Assembly (NCBI RefSeq): GCF_902506535.1
Contig: NZ_LR733827.1
Span: forward strand, 1,330,200 to 1,394,199
Origin: Pseudomonas sp. 8Z
GTDB taxonomy: Bacteria; Pseudomonadota; Gammaproteobacteria; Pseudomonadales; Pseudomonadaceae
DNA: 64,000 nucleotides
Direction: 5' to 3'
Part shown: in pieces, positions 30,620 to 38,556 of the stretch
Layout of the letters: every line of letters starts with the position of its first letter
Numbering within the stretch: the first letter of the stretch is position 1
The notes under the pieces: generated by a model
Seen by the model: only the letters and a program-made list of their open reading frames with translations
The model's database searches: none
What the model was told of the DNA's origin: nothing
Position numbers and translations under genes: made by a program

Positions 30620-32019
30620 TTAATCAACTCCGCGATAAATACGATCAACACACCAACTGGCGCCACGACTCGCATAAGCCATAAGGTCAGCTTGAACAAA
30701 TGCGGACTGCGCATCGCCAGCTCATCGCGAACAGCCTCACGCCCTAGCATCCAGCCAGCGAACAAAGCGAACGCCAGGCCGCCGAGCGGCAACAAGATAC
30801 GACTGGTCAGGTAATCAATGCTGTCGAAGAACGTCTTACCGCCCTCGGCGCCCCACTGCAGTAGATGGAAGCCATCCTCAGCAAAGACAAAAAACTTGGC
30901 CTGCGCCCAGAGATTGAACGACAGCACAGTCCCCATACCCACCAACCAGCACAGCAGAGCCAGCACAGCGGTAACTTTAGCGCGGCTACGTCCCGTTTTT
31001 TCGACGAAGTACGCCACAGCGGGCTCAAGCATGGAGATCGACGAACTCCAGGCCGCCACGGCGACCAGCACGAAAAAGATCAGCCCCATCACCTGACCGA
31101 ACGCTACATTGCCAAAAGCGATTGGCAGCGTGACAAACATCAAGCCGGGGCCACCTCCTGGCTCCAGCCCCGCCGCGAACACGATAGGAAACAGCGCCAT
31201 ACCGGCCGTCAGCGCAACCAGCGTATCAAGCAGGCCGACGGCCAGCACGGTGGCGCCAATCGAAGCTTTTTTCGGCATATAAGCGCCGTAGACCATGATC
31301 GCCCCGACACCGACACTCAGGGTGAAGAAGGCATGTCCCATCGCTGCGAGAATGCCGTCCTGCACCTTGCTCGGATCGAAATGGAAGAGGAAATTGAAGC
31401 CTTCCTGGAAATGCCCGGTGGTAAAGCTGTAGCCCAGCAGCACCAGCAGCAGCACGAACAGCAGCGGCATCATGACGCGCAGACTGCGCTCCAAACCAGC
31501 CACCACGCCTTTGCCGATAACCACGGCGGTAAGCAGCATAAACAGGCTGTGCCACAAGGTTAGACGCCAGGGATCGTCGGTCAGACTGCCAAAAGCAGCA
31601 CCAGCACCGGCGGCGTCGATACCGGCAAAGTCACCACGGCCCATGCTCAGGATGTAATCCAGCGCCCACCCTGCCACCACGCTATAGAACGACAGCACCA
31701 GCAACGCCGCGATCATGCCCATCAATGCGGCGATCGACCAATGCTTCGAGGCCCCAGCCTCAAGCGCCAGGCTGCGCATAGTATTGACCGAGCTCTGTCG
31801 GCCACGACGACCAATCAGCGTTTCAGCCAACATGATCGGCAGGCCGACCAAAGCGATGCAGAACAGGTACATCACCACGAAGGCGCCACCACCGTACATC
31901 CCGGTCATGTAGGGGAACTTCCAGATGTTACCGAGCCCGACCGCCGAACCGGTTGCCGCCAGAATGAACACCCAGCGACTGGCCCAGGCACCGTGGATCG
32001 AGACTTTGTCGTTCGCCAT
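30616..32019 (-). CDS. Sodium-dependent symporter (NSS/SNF family)
   Basis: LeuT-fold transporter, likely for an amino acid or related solute with Na+. About 467 residues with 11-12 membrane segments. SAVGLGNIWKFPYM is the signature of TM1 with its unwound Gly-Asn; the loop SIHGAWASRWVF precedes it. I place the start at ATG 32019 (MANDKVSIHG); ATG 32034 is an alternative and neither has a strong Shine-Dalgarno. Couples to ratA by a four-base overlap; divergent from smpB. Substrate cannot be told from sequence. Confidence 0.88.
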   Translation of the reverse strand: MANDKVSIHGAWASRWVFILAATGSAVGLGNIWKFPYMTGMYGGGAFVVMYLFCIALVGLPIMLAETLIGRRGRQSSVNTMRSLALEAGASKHWSIAALMGMIAALLVLSFYSVVAGWALDYILSMGRGDFAGIDAAGAGAAFGSLTDDPWRLTLWHSLFMLLTAVVIGKGVVAGLERSLRVMMPLLFVLLLVLLGYSFTTGHFQEGFNFLFHFDPSKVQDGILAAMGHAFFTLSVGVGAIMVYGAYMPKKASIGATVLAVGLLDTLVALTAGMALFPIVFAAGLEPGGGPGLMFVTLPIAFGNVAFGQVMGLIFFVLVAVAAWSSSISMLEPAVAYFVEKTGRSRAKVTAVLALLCWLVGMGTVLSFNLWAQAKFFVFAEDGFHLLQWGAEGGKTFFDSIDYLTSRILLPLGGLAFALFAGWMLGREAVRDELAMRSPHLFKLTLWLMRVVAPVGVLIVFIAELIK

Positions 32020-32153
32020 GAAGACCGCATCCATACCGCGAAAAAAGATCGCGCATTGTCGAAGATTCATCAGGGCGGCTCAAGCGCAAGCCTGCAATCT
32101 GCGCCACGAGCCCCGTAGCGCAGGCGCGGGCGACTCCCTATAATGCGCGCCCT

Positions 32154-32636
32154 ATGGCTAAACAAAAGAAACACCCTCAAGGCACCATCGCGCTAAACAA
32201 AAAGGCGCTGCACGATTACTTCGTCGAACAGAAGTTCGAGGCGGGCCTCGCGTTGGCCGGCTGGGAAGTAAAGAGCCTGCGCGCCGGTAAAGCGCAACTG
32301 GTCGACAGCTACGTGCTCCTAAAAAACGACGAGGCCTGGTTGATGGGGGCTCACATCAGCCCACTGAAAACCGCCAGCACTCACGTCATCGCCGACCCAA
32401 CCCGCACCCGCAAACTGCTGCTAAACCGGCGTGAGCTGGAGAAGCTGTTTGGTGCCGTGCAGCAAAAGGGCTACACCGCCGTAGCGCTGTCGCTGTACTG
32501 GAAGCAGCACCTAGTCAAGTGCGAAATTGCCCTGGCCAAGGGCAAGAAGGATTTCGACAAGCGTCACGTCGAGAAAGAGCGCGATGCCAACCGCGAAGTC
32601 CAGCGCGCCATGCGTACCAAAGGCAAGGAAGACTAG
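32154..32636 (+). CDS. smpB: SsrA-binding protein SmpB
   Basis: Partner of tmRNA in rescue of stalled ribosomes. 160 residues; beta-barrel with GLALAGWEVKSLRAGKAQL, AYV-type loop as SYVLLKNDEAWL, and a basic C-terminal tail (KDFDKRHVEKERDANREVQRAM). No tmRNA gene is seen nearby. Confidence 0.98.
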   Translation: MAKQKKHPQGTIALNKKALHDYFVEQKFEAGLALAGWEVKSLRAGKAQLVDSYVLLKNDEAWLMGAHISPLKTASTHVIADPTRTRKLLLNRRELEKLFGAVQQKGYTAVALSLYWKQHLVKCEIALAKGKKDFDKRHVEKERDANREVQRAMRTKGKED

Positions 32637-32659
32637 GAAGCAGCTTCAAGCTGCACGCC

Positions 32660-33427
32660 TTACATCCCCAACCGCCTCTGCGCGCGCGCCACTCGCTGAG
32701 CTTCGAGTTGCACTTCCGAGAGCACTTCCTGCACATAGTCGATATGCCGATTCGACAGGTCGCGTGCGTCTTCAGCACGGCCTTCGATGATCGCCTCGTA
32801 TAGCGCCCGGTGCTGGTCGATCAGCATGTCGCGCGTTTCCTCGCGCTGGGCATACATGCCGCCGATATTGGTCACCACGTTGCGTTTGAGCAGATCGAAT
32901 AGACCACGAATGGTGTGCAACAGCACTGCGTTGTGGCTGGCCTCGGCAATCGCTAGGTGGAAGCTGGCGTCGGCAGCGCCCTCCTCGGCACGGGTGACCT
33001 TACCCTTGCGGTTATAGCAATCCTGCAGCGCTTCGAAGGCTTCGGTCAGGCGTTGCCGGTCGATGTCGGTGGCACGCCTGGCAGCGTAATAGGCGCAGGA
33101 GCCCTCCAGCGTGTGACGAAACTCCAGCAGATCACGCTGGGCATCCACTTTATTTTCCAAAAGCTGCAGCAGCGGATCGCTGAAGGTCGAACCCAGCGAC
33201 TCAGCAACATAGTTGCCACCGCCCTGACGGCTGACCAGCAACCCTTTGGCCACCAGTTTCTGGATCGCCTCACGCAGCGAAGGGCGTGAAACCCCGAACT
33301 GCTCAGCCAAGACGCGTTCGGCAGGCAGCCTCTCACCGGCGCGCAAGGTGCCTTCGAGAATCATGGTTTCCAGTTGCGCGACGATGTCATCCGATAGACG
33401 ACGCTGCCGCACCGGCCCTACTTCCAT
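32660..33427 (-). CDS. lldR: GntR/FCD-family regulator of lactate genes (LldR)
   Basis: 255 residues from the ATG at 33427 (GGAG upstream). N-terminal winged helix (RLPAERVLAEQFGVSRPSLREAIQKL) and a C-terminal all-helical FCD effector domain with Asp/His metal ligands (ADASFHLAIAEASHN, DQHRALYEAI). Divergent from lldP; an excellent FCD-type operator lies in the 294-bp gap. Family members bind L-lactate and release DNA. Confidence 0.93.
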   Translation of the reverse strand: MEVGPVRQRRLSDDIVAQLETMILEGTLRAGERLPAERVLAEQFGVSRPSLREAIQKLVAKGLLVSRQGGGNYVAESLGSTFSDPLLQLLENKVDAQRDLLEFRHTLEGSCAYYAARRATDIDRQRLTEAFEALQDCYNRKGKVTRAEEGAADASFHLAIAEASHNAVLLHTIRGLFDLLKRNVVTNIGGMYAQREETRDMLIDQHRALYEAIIEGRAEDARDLSNRHIDYVQEVLSEVQLEAQRVARAQRRLGM

Positions 33428-33510
33428 TGTGCCTCTCCAGTGCGTTGAGCAGGCCCAGAGGCCCAGTCGCGCAAGCCTATAGCGCAGCCACCTGGCGAAC
33501 AAGCCACCAC

Positions 33511-33523
33511 CCTAAGACCAAAG
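33511..33523 (-). promoter_or_regulatory. Degenerate upstream LldR half-operator
   Basis: Minus-strand TTGGTCTTA (33521-33513) repeats the left half and spacer of the main operator. Its centre is about 76 bp upstream of the main operator centre, so paired binding with looping across the promoter is conceivable. Confidence 0.4.
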
Positions 33524-33538
33524 TATTAGCGCCTCTAT

Positions 33539-33567
33539 TTGACAGAAAATTGGCCGACTTTTAACCT
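33539..33567 (+). promoter_or_regulatory. lldP operon promoter
   Basis: Perfect -35 TTGACA (33539-33544), 17-base spacer, weak -10 TAACCT (33562-33567). The predicted start is near 33574, about 10 bp before the operator. Confidence 0.65.
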
Positions 33568-33583
33568 GACCCCGTAATTCTGT

Positions 33584-33602
33584 AAATTGGTCTTACCAAT
33601 TT
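33584..33602. promoter_or_regulatory. LldR operator
   Basis: Perfect 19-bp palindrome with eight-base arms AAATTGGT/ACCAATTT and spacer CTT. The core TTGGT-N3-ACCAA is the FCD/GntR operator shape. Its place just downstream of the predicted transcription start fits repression. Confidence 0.88.
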
Positions 33603-33637
33603 AACCAACAAGAACAACAATCCATCGAGGTCACGCC

Positions 33638-33715
33638 ATGACAGCCCATGTCGCTGCAAGCCTGTTCGATAACGCCTCATCCCTGCCGCGCCTAACGCGC
33701 GCTCGTGCGGAGTAA
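33638..33715 (+). CDS. Small leader reading frame upstream of lldP (25 codons)
   Basis: ATG at 33638 is preceded by GAGG with seven-base spacing and runs 25 codons to TAA at 33713. The predicted peptide starts MTAHVAASLF and ends RARAE, with no membrane segment. The lldP Shine-Dalgarno (GGAG, 33709-33712) is formed by its last codons, and the lldP ATG is 6 bp after its stop. This layout suggests translation of the leader may affect lldP, or the frame may be fortuitous. Confidence 0.45.
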   Translation: MTAHVAASLFDNASSLPRLTRARAE

Positions 33716-33721
33716 CTCGCA

Positions 33722-35416
33722 ATGTCCAACGGAATTCTCGCCTTGCTGGCGTTCTCGCCGATTCTGCTTGCCGCAGTCCTGCTGATCGGCCTGCGCTGGC
33801 CAGCCAAACACGCCATGCCGCTGGTCTACCTGGTTACCGCTGCCGTCGGCCTGTTCGCCTGGGACATGAGCCTCAATCGCGTGCTGGCCTCCACCCTGCA
33901 AGGCTTGCTGATCACCCTCGGCCTGTTGTGGATCATCTTCGGCGCCATCCTGCTGCTGAACACCCTCAAGCACTCCGGTGGCATCACCGCGATTCGCGCC
34001 GGGTTCGCCACCATCACCCCGGATCGCCGTATCCAGGCGATCATCATTGCCTGGCTGTTCGGCTGCTTCATCGAGGGAGCATCAGGCTTCGGTACACCTG
34101 CCGCTATTGCCGCACCGCTGTTGGTAGCCATCGGTTTCCCGGCCATGGCCGCCGTACTGATGGGCATGCTGGTGCAGAGCACGCCGGTATCCTTCGGTGC
34201 GGTCGGCACGCCGATCATCGTTGGCGTCAACACCGGCCTCGATACCGCCACAATCGGTCAGCACCTGGTGGAGCAAGGTTCGTCCTGGGCGCAATTCCTG
34301 CAACTGATCACCAGTGAGGTAGCAGTCATCCACGCCACCGTCGGCGTGGTCATGCCGACCATCATGGCAATGATGCTGACTCGCTTCTTCGGCGAAGAAA
34401 AAAGCTGGAAGGCTGGCCTGGCAGCACTGCCGTTTGCGATCTTCGCCGGCCTGGCCTTCGTCGTGCCGTACGTCTTCACCGGCGTGTTGCTCGGCCCGGA
34501 ATTCCCATCCCTGCTGGGCGGTCTGATCGGTCTGGCCATCGTTACCAGCGCCGCGCGCGTCGGTTTCCTAGTACCGAAGAAGACCTGGGACTTCGCCCCA
34601 GCAGACCAGTGGCCGAGCGAATGGCTGGGCAGCGTCGAGATGAAGCTGGACGAGCTGACCGCCAAACCGATGAGCGCACTGCGTGCCTGGCTGCCCTATG
34701 TGCTGGTTGGCGCATTGCTGGTCATCAGCCGCGTATTCCCGCAGATGGGCAACGCGCTAAAGGCCGTGGTGGTGAACTTCCCTGACCTGCTCGGCGAAGC
34801 TGGCGTCAGCGCCAACTTCCAGCCGCTGTACCTGCCCGGTGGCATCCTGGTCGTCGTGGTGCTGGCCACCTTCTTCCTGCACGGCATGAAAGCGCGTGAC
34901 CTGGGCAAAGCGGTGAAAGAATCCTCCAGCGTGCTGCTCAGCGCCGGTTTCGTGCTGCTGTTCACCGTGCCGATGGTGCGTATCCTGATCAACTCCGGGG
35001 TCAACGGCGCCGAGCTGGCCAGCATGCCAATCCTCATGGCGCGCTGGGTGGCCGACAGCGTTGGCGGCATCTATCCGCTGCTAGCACCGAGCATCGGCGC
35101 CCTGGGCGCCTTCATCGCCGGTTCCAACACCGTCAGCAACATGATGTTCAGCCAGTTCCAGTTCGGCGTCGCCAGCAGCCTGGGTATTTCCAGCGCGCTG
35201 ATCGTCGCCGTCCAGGCCGTGGGCGCTGCCGCCGGCAATATGGTAGCGATTCACAACGTGGTAGCGGCTTCGGCTACCGTCGGCCTGCTCGGTCGCGAAG
35301 GCAGTACGCTGCGCAAGACCATCTGGCCGACGCTGTATTACGTGCTGTTCACCGGCATCATCGCGATGTTCGCGATCTATGTTCTAGGCGTCAGCGACCC
35401 ACTGGTGGGGCGCTGA
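33722..35416 (+). CDS. lldP: L-lactate permease
   Basis: Proton-coupled lactate (and glycolate) uptake, LctP family. 564 residues with about 12-14 membrane segments; family stretches WIIFGAILLLNTLKHSG, GASGFGTPAAIAAPLL and SIGALGAFIAGSNTVSNMMF are clear. First structural gene of the lactate operon; GGAG lies nine bases upstream of the ATG. Confidence 0.97.
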   Translation: MSNGILALLAFSPILLAAVLLIGLRWPAKHAMPLVYLVTAAVGLFAWDMSLNRVLASTLQGLLITLGLLWIIFGAILLLNTLKHSGGITAIRAGFATITPDRRIQAIIIAWLFGCFIEGASGFGTPAAIAAPLLVAIGFPAMAAVLMGMLVQSTPVSFGAVGTPIIVGVNTGLDTATIGQHLVEQGSSWAQFLQLITSEVAVIHATVGVVMPTIMAMMLTRFFGEEKSWKAGLAALPFAIFAGLAFVVPYVFTGVLLGPEFPSLLGGLIGLAIVTSAARVGFLVPKKTWDFAPADQWPSEWLGSVEMKLDELTAKPMSALRAWLPYVLVGALLVISRVFPQMGNALKAVVVNFPDLLGEAGVSANFQPLYLPGGILVVVVLATFFLHGMKARDLGKAVKESSSVLLSAGFVLLFTVPMVRILINSGVNGAELASMPILMARWVADSVGGIYPLLAPSIGALGAFIAGSNTVSNMMFSQFQFGVASSLGISSALIVAVQAVGAAAGNMVAIHNVVAASATVGLLGREGSTLRKTIWPTLYYVLFTGIIAMFAIYVLGVSDPLVGR

Positions 35417-35428
35417 GTCTTACCCTCG

Positions 35429-35457
35429 CTTACGCCCCGGCCATGCCGGGGCGTAAG
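35429..35457 (+). other. Stable hairpin between lldP and lldD
   Basis: Perfect 13-base arms (CTTACGCCCCGGC and complement, 35429-35441 and 35445-35457) with a CAT loop. No T run follows directly, so it is more likely an mRNA-stability or processing element within the operon than a full terminator. Confidence 0.7.
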
Positions 35458-35501
35458 TCGTCAGGCTACGCTTCCTCTTTTTTAGTAACAGGATTGAGCC
35501 C

Positions 35502-36641
35502 ATGATCATTTCTGCCTCTACCGACTATCGCGCCGCGGCCCAGCGCAAGCTGCCACCCTTCCTGTTCCATTACGTCGACGGCGGCGCTTATGCCGAGCAC
35601 ACCCTGCGCCGCAACGTCGCCGACCTGTCGGACATCGAATTGCGCCAGCGCGTGCTGAAGAACATGTCTGAGCTGGATCTGTCCACCGAGCTGTTCGGCG
35701 AGAGGATGTCGATGCCCGTGGGCCTGGCGCCGGTCGGTCTGACCGGCATGTTCGCCCGCCGTGGCGAAGTGCAGGCAGCCAAGGCCGCTGCCGCCAAAGG
35801 CATTCCTTTTACCCTGTCCACCGTCTCGGTCTGCCCCATCGAAGAAGTAGCACCAGCGATCAATCGGCCGATGTGGTTCCAGCTCTACGTGCTGAAAGAT
35901 CGCGGCTTTATGAAAAATGCCCTGGAGCGGGCCAAGGCTGCCGGCTGCTCCACACTGGTGTTCACCGTCGACATGCCCGTGCCCGGCGCGCGCTACCGTG
36001 ACGCCCACTCCGGCATGAGCGGCCCGAACGCGCCACTGCGCCGCATGCTGCAGGCCATGACCCACCCGCAGTGGGCCTGGGATGTCGGCCTGCTGGGCAA
36101 GCCGCACGACCTGGGCAACATCTCCGCTTACCGGGGCAACCCCACTGGCCTCGCCGACTACATCGGCTGGCTGGGCGCCAACTTCGACCCCTCGATCTCC
36201 TGGAAGGATCTGCAATGGATTCGTGATTTCTGGGACGGCCCTATGGTCATCAAGGGCATCCTCGACCCGCAAGACGCCCGCGATGCGGTGAGCTTTGGTG
36301 CCGACGGCATCATCGTCTCCAACCACGGCGGGCGTCAGCTCGACGGTGTGCTATCCAGCGCTCGTGCGCTACCGGCCATTGCCGACGCGGTAAAAGGTGA
36401 GTTGAAAATCCTCGCCGACTCCGGCATCCGCACCGGCCTGGATGTGGTGCGGATGCTCGCCCTCGGTGCCGACACCGTGCTGCTTGGCCGCGCCTTCGTC
36501 TACGCCCTGGCCGCTGCCGGTGGCGCGGGCGTAAGCAACCTGCTGGAGCTGATCGAGAAGGAAATGCGCGTGGCCATGGTGCTGACCGGCGCCAAGTCCA
36601 TCGCCGAAATCACCTCGGATCTGCTAGTTAAGGAGCGTTGA
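35502..36641 (+). CDS. lldD: L-lactate dehydrogenase (quinone), FMN-dependent
   Basis: Membrane-associated flavoenzyme oxidising L-lactate to pyruvate and passing electrons to quinone. 379 residues, TIM barrel of the alpha-hydroxyacid oxidase family. Active-site His and Arg lie in GIIVSNHGGRQLDG; flavin-binding LADSGIRTGLDVVRMLALGAD and the N-terminal FHYVDGGAYAE are present. Four bases separate it from dld. Confidence 0.97.
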   Translation: MIISASTDYRAAAQRKLPPFLFHYVDGGAYAEHTLRRNVADLSDIELRQRVLKNMSELDLSTELFGERMSMPVGLAPVGLTGMFARRGEVQAAKAAAAKGIPFTLSTVSVCPIEEVAPAINRPMWFQLYVLKDRGFMKNALERAKAAGCSTLVFTVDMPVPGARYRDAHSGMSGPNAPLRRMLQAMTHPQWAWDVGLLGKPHDLGNISAYRGNPTGLADYIGWLGANFDPSISWKDLQWIRDFWDGPMVIKGILDPQDARDAVSFGADGIIVSNHGGRQLDGVLSSARALPAIADAVKGELKILADSGIRTGLDVVRMLALGADTVLLGRAFVYALAAAGGAGVSNLLELIEKEMRVAMVLTGAKSIAEITSDLLVKER

Positions 36642-36645
36642 TGTC

Positions 36646-38364
36646 ATGAATGCTGCAGTCGCCACGCCCGTTACCCGTGACGCCCTACTGGCGCAGATGC
36701 GCCAGATCGTCGGCAGCAGCCATGTGCTGACCGACGAGCAAGCCACACGGCGCTTTCGCAAGGGGCACCGCACAGGCGAAGGCAATGTACTGGCGGTGGT
36801 ACGCCCAGGCTCCTTGCTGGAACAATGGCGCATTCTGCAAGCAGCCGTGGCGGCCGACCGCATCGTCATCATGCAGGCAGCCAATACCGGCCTGACCGGT
36901 GGCTCCACCCCCGACGGCGCCGACTACGACCGCGAGATCGTGCTGATCAGCACCCTGCGCATCACCGGCGTGCAACTGATCAACGATGGCCAGCAGGTGG
37001 TGTGCCTGCCCGGCGCCACCCTGGATCGCCTGGAACAGGCGCTGGCACCGCTGAACCGCGAACCGCATTCGGTGATTGGCTCGTCCTGCATCGGCGCCTC
37101 GGTGCTCGGCGGCATCTGCAACAACTCCGGCGGCGCGCTGGTGCGCCGTGGCCCGGCCTACACCGAACTGGCGCTGTATGCGCAGGTGAAGGACGACGGC
37201 TCGCTGCAGTTGGTCAATCACCTGGGGATCGAGCTGGGCAACACCCCGGAGGAAATTCTTACCCGCCTGCAGAACGGCGACTACACGCCGCAGCAGGTGC
37301 GCAACGAGGACACCGCCAAGGCCTCCGATGCCCGCTACGGCGAACACGTCCGCGATGTCGATGCCGACACCCCGGCGCGCTTCAACGCCGACCCGTCGCG
37401 CTTGTTCGAAGCTTCCGGTTCGGCCGGCAAGCTGTGCCTGTTCGCCGTGCGTCTGGACACCTTCGCGAAAGAGCCGAGCACGGTGTTCTACATCGGCAGC
37501 AACGACCCGCACGACCTCACCGAAGTGCGCCGCCACCTGCTGGCCAAGCTGCCACGCCTGCCGATTGCCGGGGAATACATCCACCGCACAGCCTTCGATA
37601 TCGGCGAGAAATACGGCAAGGACACCTTTCTGGTGATCGACAAATTCGGCACCGCCAAGGTGCCGGCGGCTTTTGCCATGAAGAGCCGGGTCGACGGTTT
37701 CTTCGAGCGCTTCGGCCTGCGCGGGGTGACCGACAAGGTGATCCAGGCGCTAATGAACATGCTGCCCAGCCACCTGCCGACGCGTATGCGTGAGTACCGC
37801 GACCGCTTCGAGCATCACCTGCTGGTGCGGGTCTCCAACGACACCCTGGAGCAGACCCGCGCGTTCCTCCACGGCTACTTCAACAGCACCGCCAGCGGTG
37901 CTTATTTCGAGTGCGACGCCGAGGAGGGGCGCAAGGCCTTCCTGCATCGCTTCGCCATCGCGGGTGCTGCGATTCGCTACCGCGAGGCGCACCGCAGCCG
38001 CGTCGAGGACATCCTCGCCCTAGACATCGCCCTACGCCGCAACGACCGCGACTGGGTCGAAACGCTGCCGCAGGAGATGCAAGAACGCATCATCCACAAG
38101 CTCTACTACGGACACTTCTTCTGCCATGTGTTCCACCAGGACTACATCGTCAGAAAGGGCAATGACCCCATCGCGATGGAGCATGCCATGTGGAAACTGC
38201 TGGATGAGCGCCGTGCCGAGTATCCGGCCGAGCACAATGTCGGCCACCTTTACGTGGCCAAGCCGGAGCTGGCTGGCTTCTACCGCGAACTCGACCCGAC
38301 CAATACCTTCAACCCTGGCATCGGCCATACCTCGAAGAAGAAGCATTGGGGTGGTTGCTGCTAA
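36646..38364 (+). CDS. dld: D-lactate dehydrogenase (quinone), FAD-dependent
   Basis: Peripheral membrane flavoprotein oxidising D-lactate to pyruvate. 572 residues, close to the 571 of E. coli Dld. FAD-binding PCMH domain (QAANTGLTGGSTPDG, GSSCIGASVLGGICNNSGGALV), then the family-specific membrane-binding domain and the C-terminal DPTNTFNPGIGHTSKKKHW. It ends in GGCC. With lldD it lets the cell use both lactate enantiomers. GGAG is 11 bases upstream. Confidence 0.95.
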   Translation: MNAAVATPVTRDALLAQMRQIVGSSHVLTDEQATRRFRKGHRTGEGNVLAVVRPGSLLEQWRILQAAVAADRIVIMQAANTGLTGGSTPDGADYDREIVLISTLRITGVQLINDGQQVVCLPGATLDRLEQALAPLNREPHSVIGSSCIGASVLGGICNNSGGALVRRGPAYTELALYAQVKDDGSLQLVNHLGIELGNTPEEILTRLQNGDYTPQQVRNEDTAKASDARYGEHVRDVDADTPARFNADPSRLFEASGSAGKLCLFAVRLDTFAKEPSTVFYIGSNDPHDLTEVRRHLLAKLPRLPIAGEYIHRTAFDIGEKYGKDTFLVIDKFGTAKVPAAFAMKSRVDGFFERFGLRGVTDKVIQALMNMLPSHLPTRMREYRDRFEHHLLVRVSNDTLEQTRAFLHGYFNSTASGAYFECDAEEGRKAFLHRFAIAGAAIRYREAHRSRVEDILALDIALRRNDRDWVETLPQEMQERIIHKLYYGHFFCHVFHQDYIVRKGNDPIAMEHAMWKLLDERRAEYPAEHNVGHLYVAKPELAGFYRELDPTNTFNPGIGHTSKKKHWGGCC

Positions 38365-38384
38365 GGCCGCTATTACGGATGTGA

Positions 38385-38423
38385 GAGGCGCTTCAGCGGC
38401 GACGGTCGCGACTGAAGCCCCTC
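38385..38423. repeat. REP-like palindrome
   Basis: Imperfect 19-base arms around GCTTCAGCGGCGAC / GTCGCGACTGAAGC with a one-base centre, ending CCCCTCCCACA. This resembles the GGGAGGGGCTTCAG repeats common between Pseudomonas genes. Confidence 0.7.
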
Positions 38424-38444
38424 CCACAATGGTTCCGCTGCACC

Positions 38445-38504
38445 GTAGCCCGGATGCAATCCGGGGATACCTGACGCCCATTTCCCGGTTTTCATCCGGG
38501 CTAC
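38445..38504. repeat. GTAGCCCGGATG inverted repeat
   Basis: Perfect 12-base arms at 38445-38456 and 38493-38504 with an internal CCGGGG/CCCGG pair, a second common Pseudomonas intergenic repeat, directly after the REP-like unit. Confidence 0.75.
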
Positions 38505-38511
38505 AAAAGCA

Positions 38512-38536
38512 AAGGCCCGCCAATTTGGCGGGCCTT
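38512..38536. terminator. Terminator between dld and clpB
   Basis: Arms AAGGCCCGCC/GGCGGGCCTT with a five-base loop; a T-rich stretch follows on the minus strand, 20 bp after the clpB stop. It can also serve dld. Confidence 0.8.
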
Positions 38537-38556
38537 GGTGTTTACGCAGCAAGCGA

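Noticed and set aside
32637..32660. Possible tmRNA (ssrA) near smpB
   Set aside because: Only 23 bp lie between smpB and lldR, and no tRNA-like ends or tag frame is visible in the neighbouring gaps.
36825..37793. 322-codon plus-strand frame inside dld
   Set aside because: It is a shifted frame with Arg/Pro/Ala-rich composition, typical of out-of-frame reading in GC-rich genes.
38385..38504. CRISPR-like repeats between dld and clpB
   Set aside because: The two elements differ from each other and are palindromic intergenic repeats without regular spacers.
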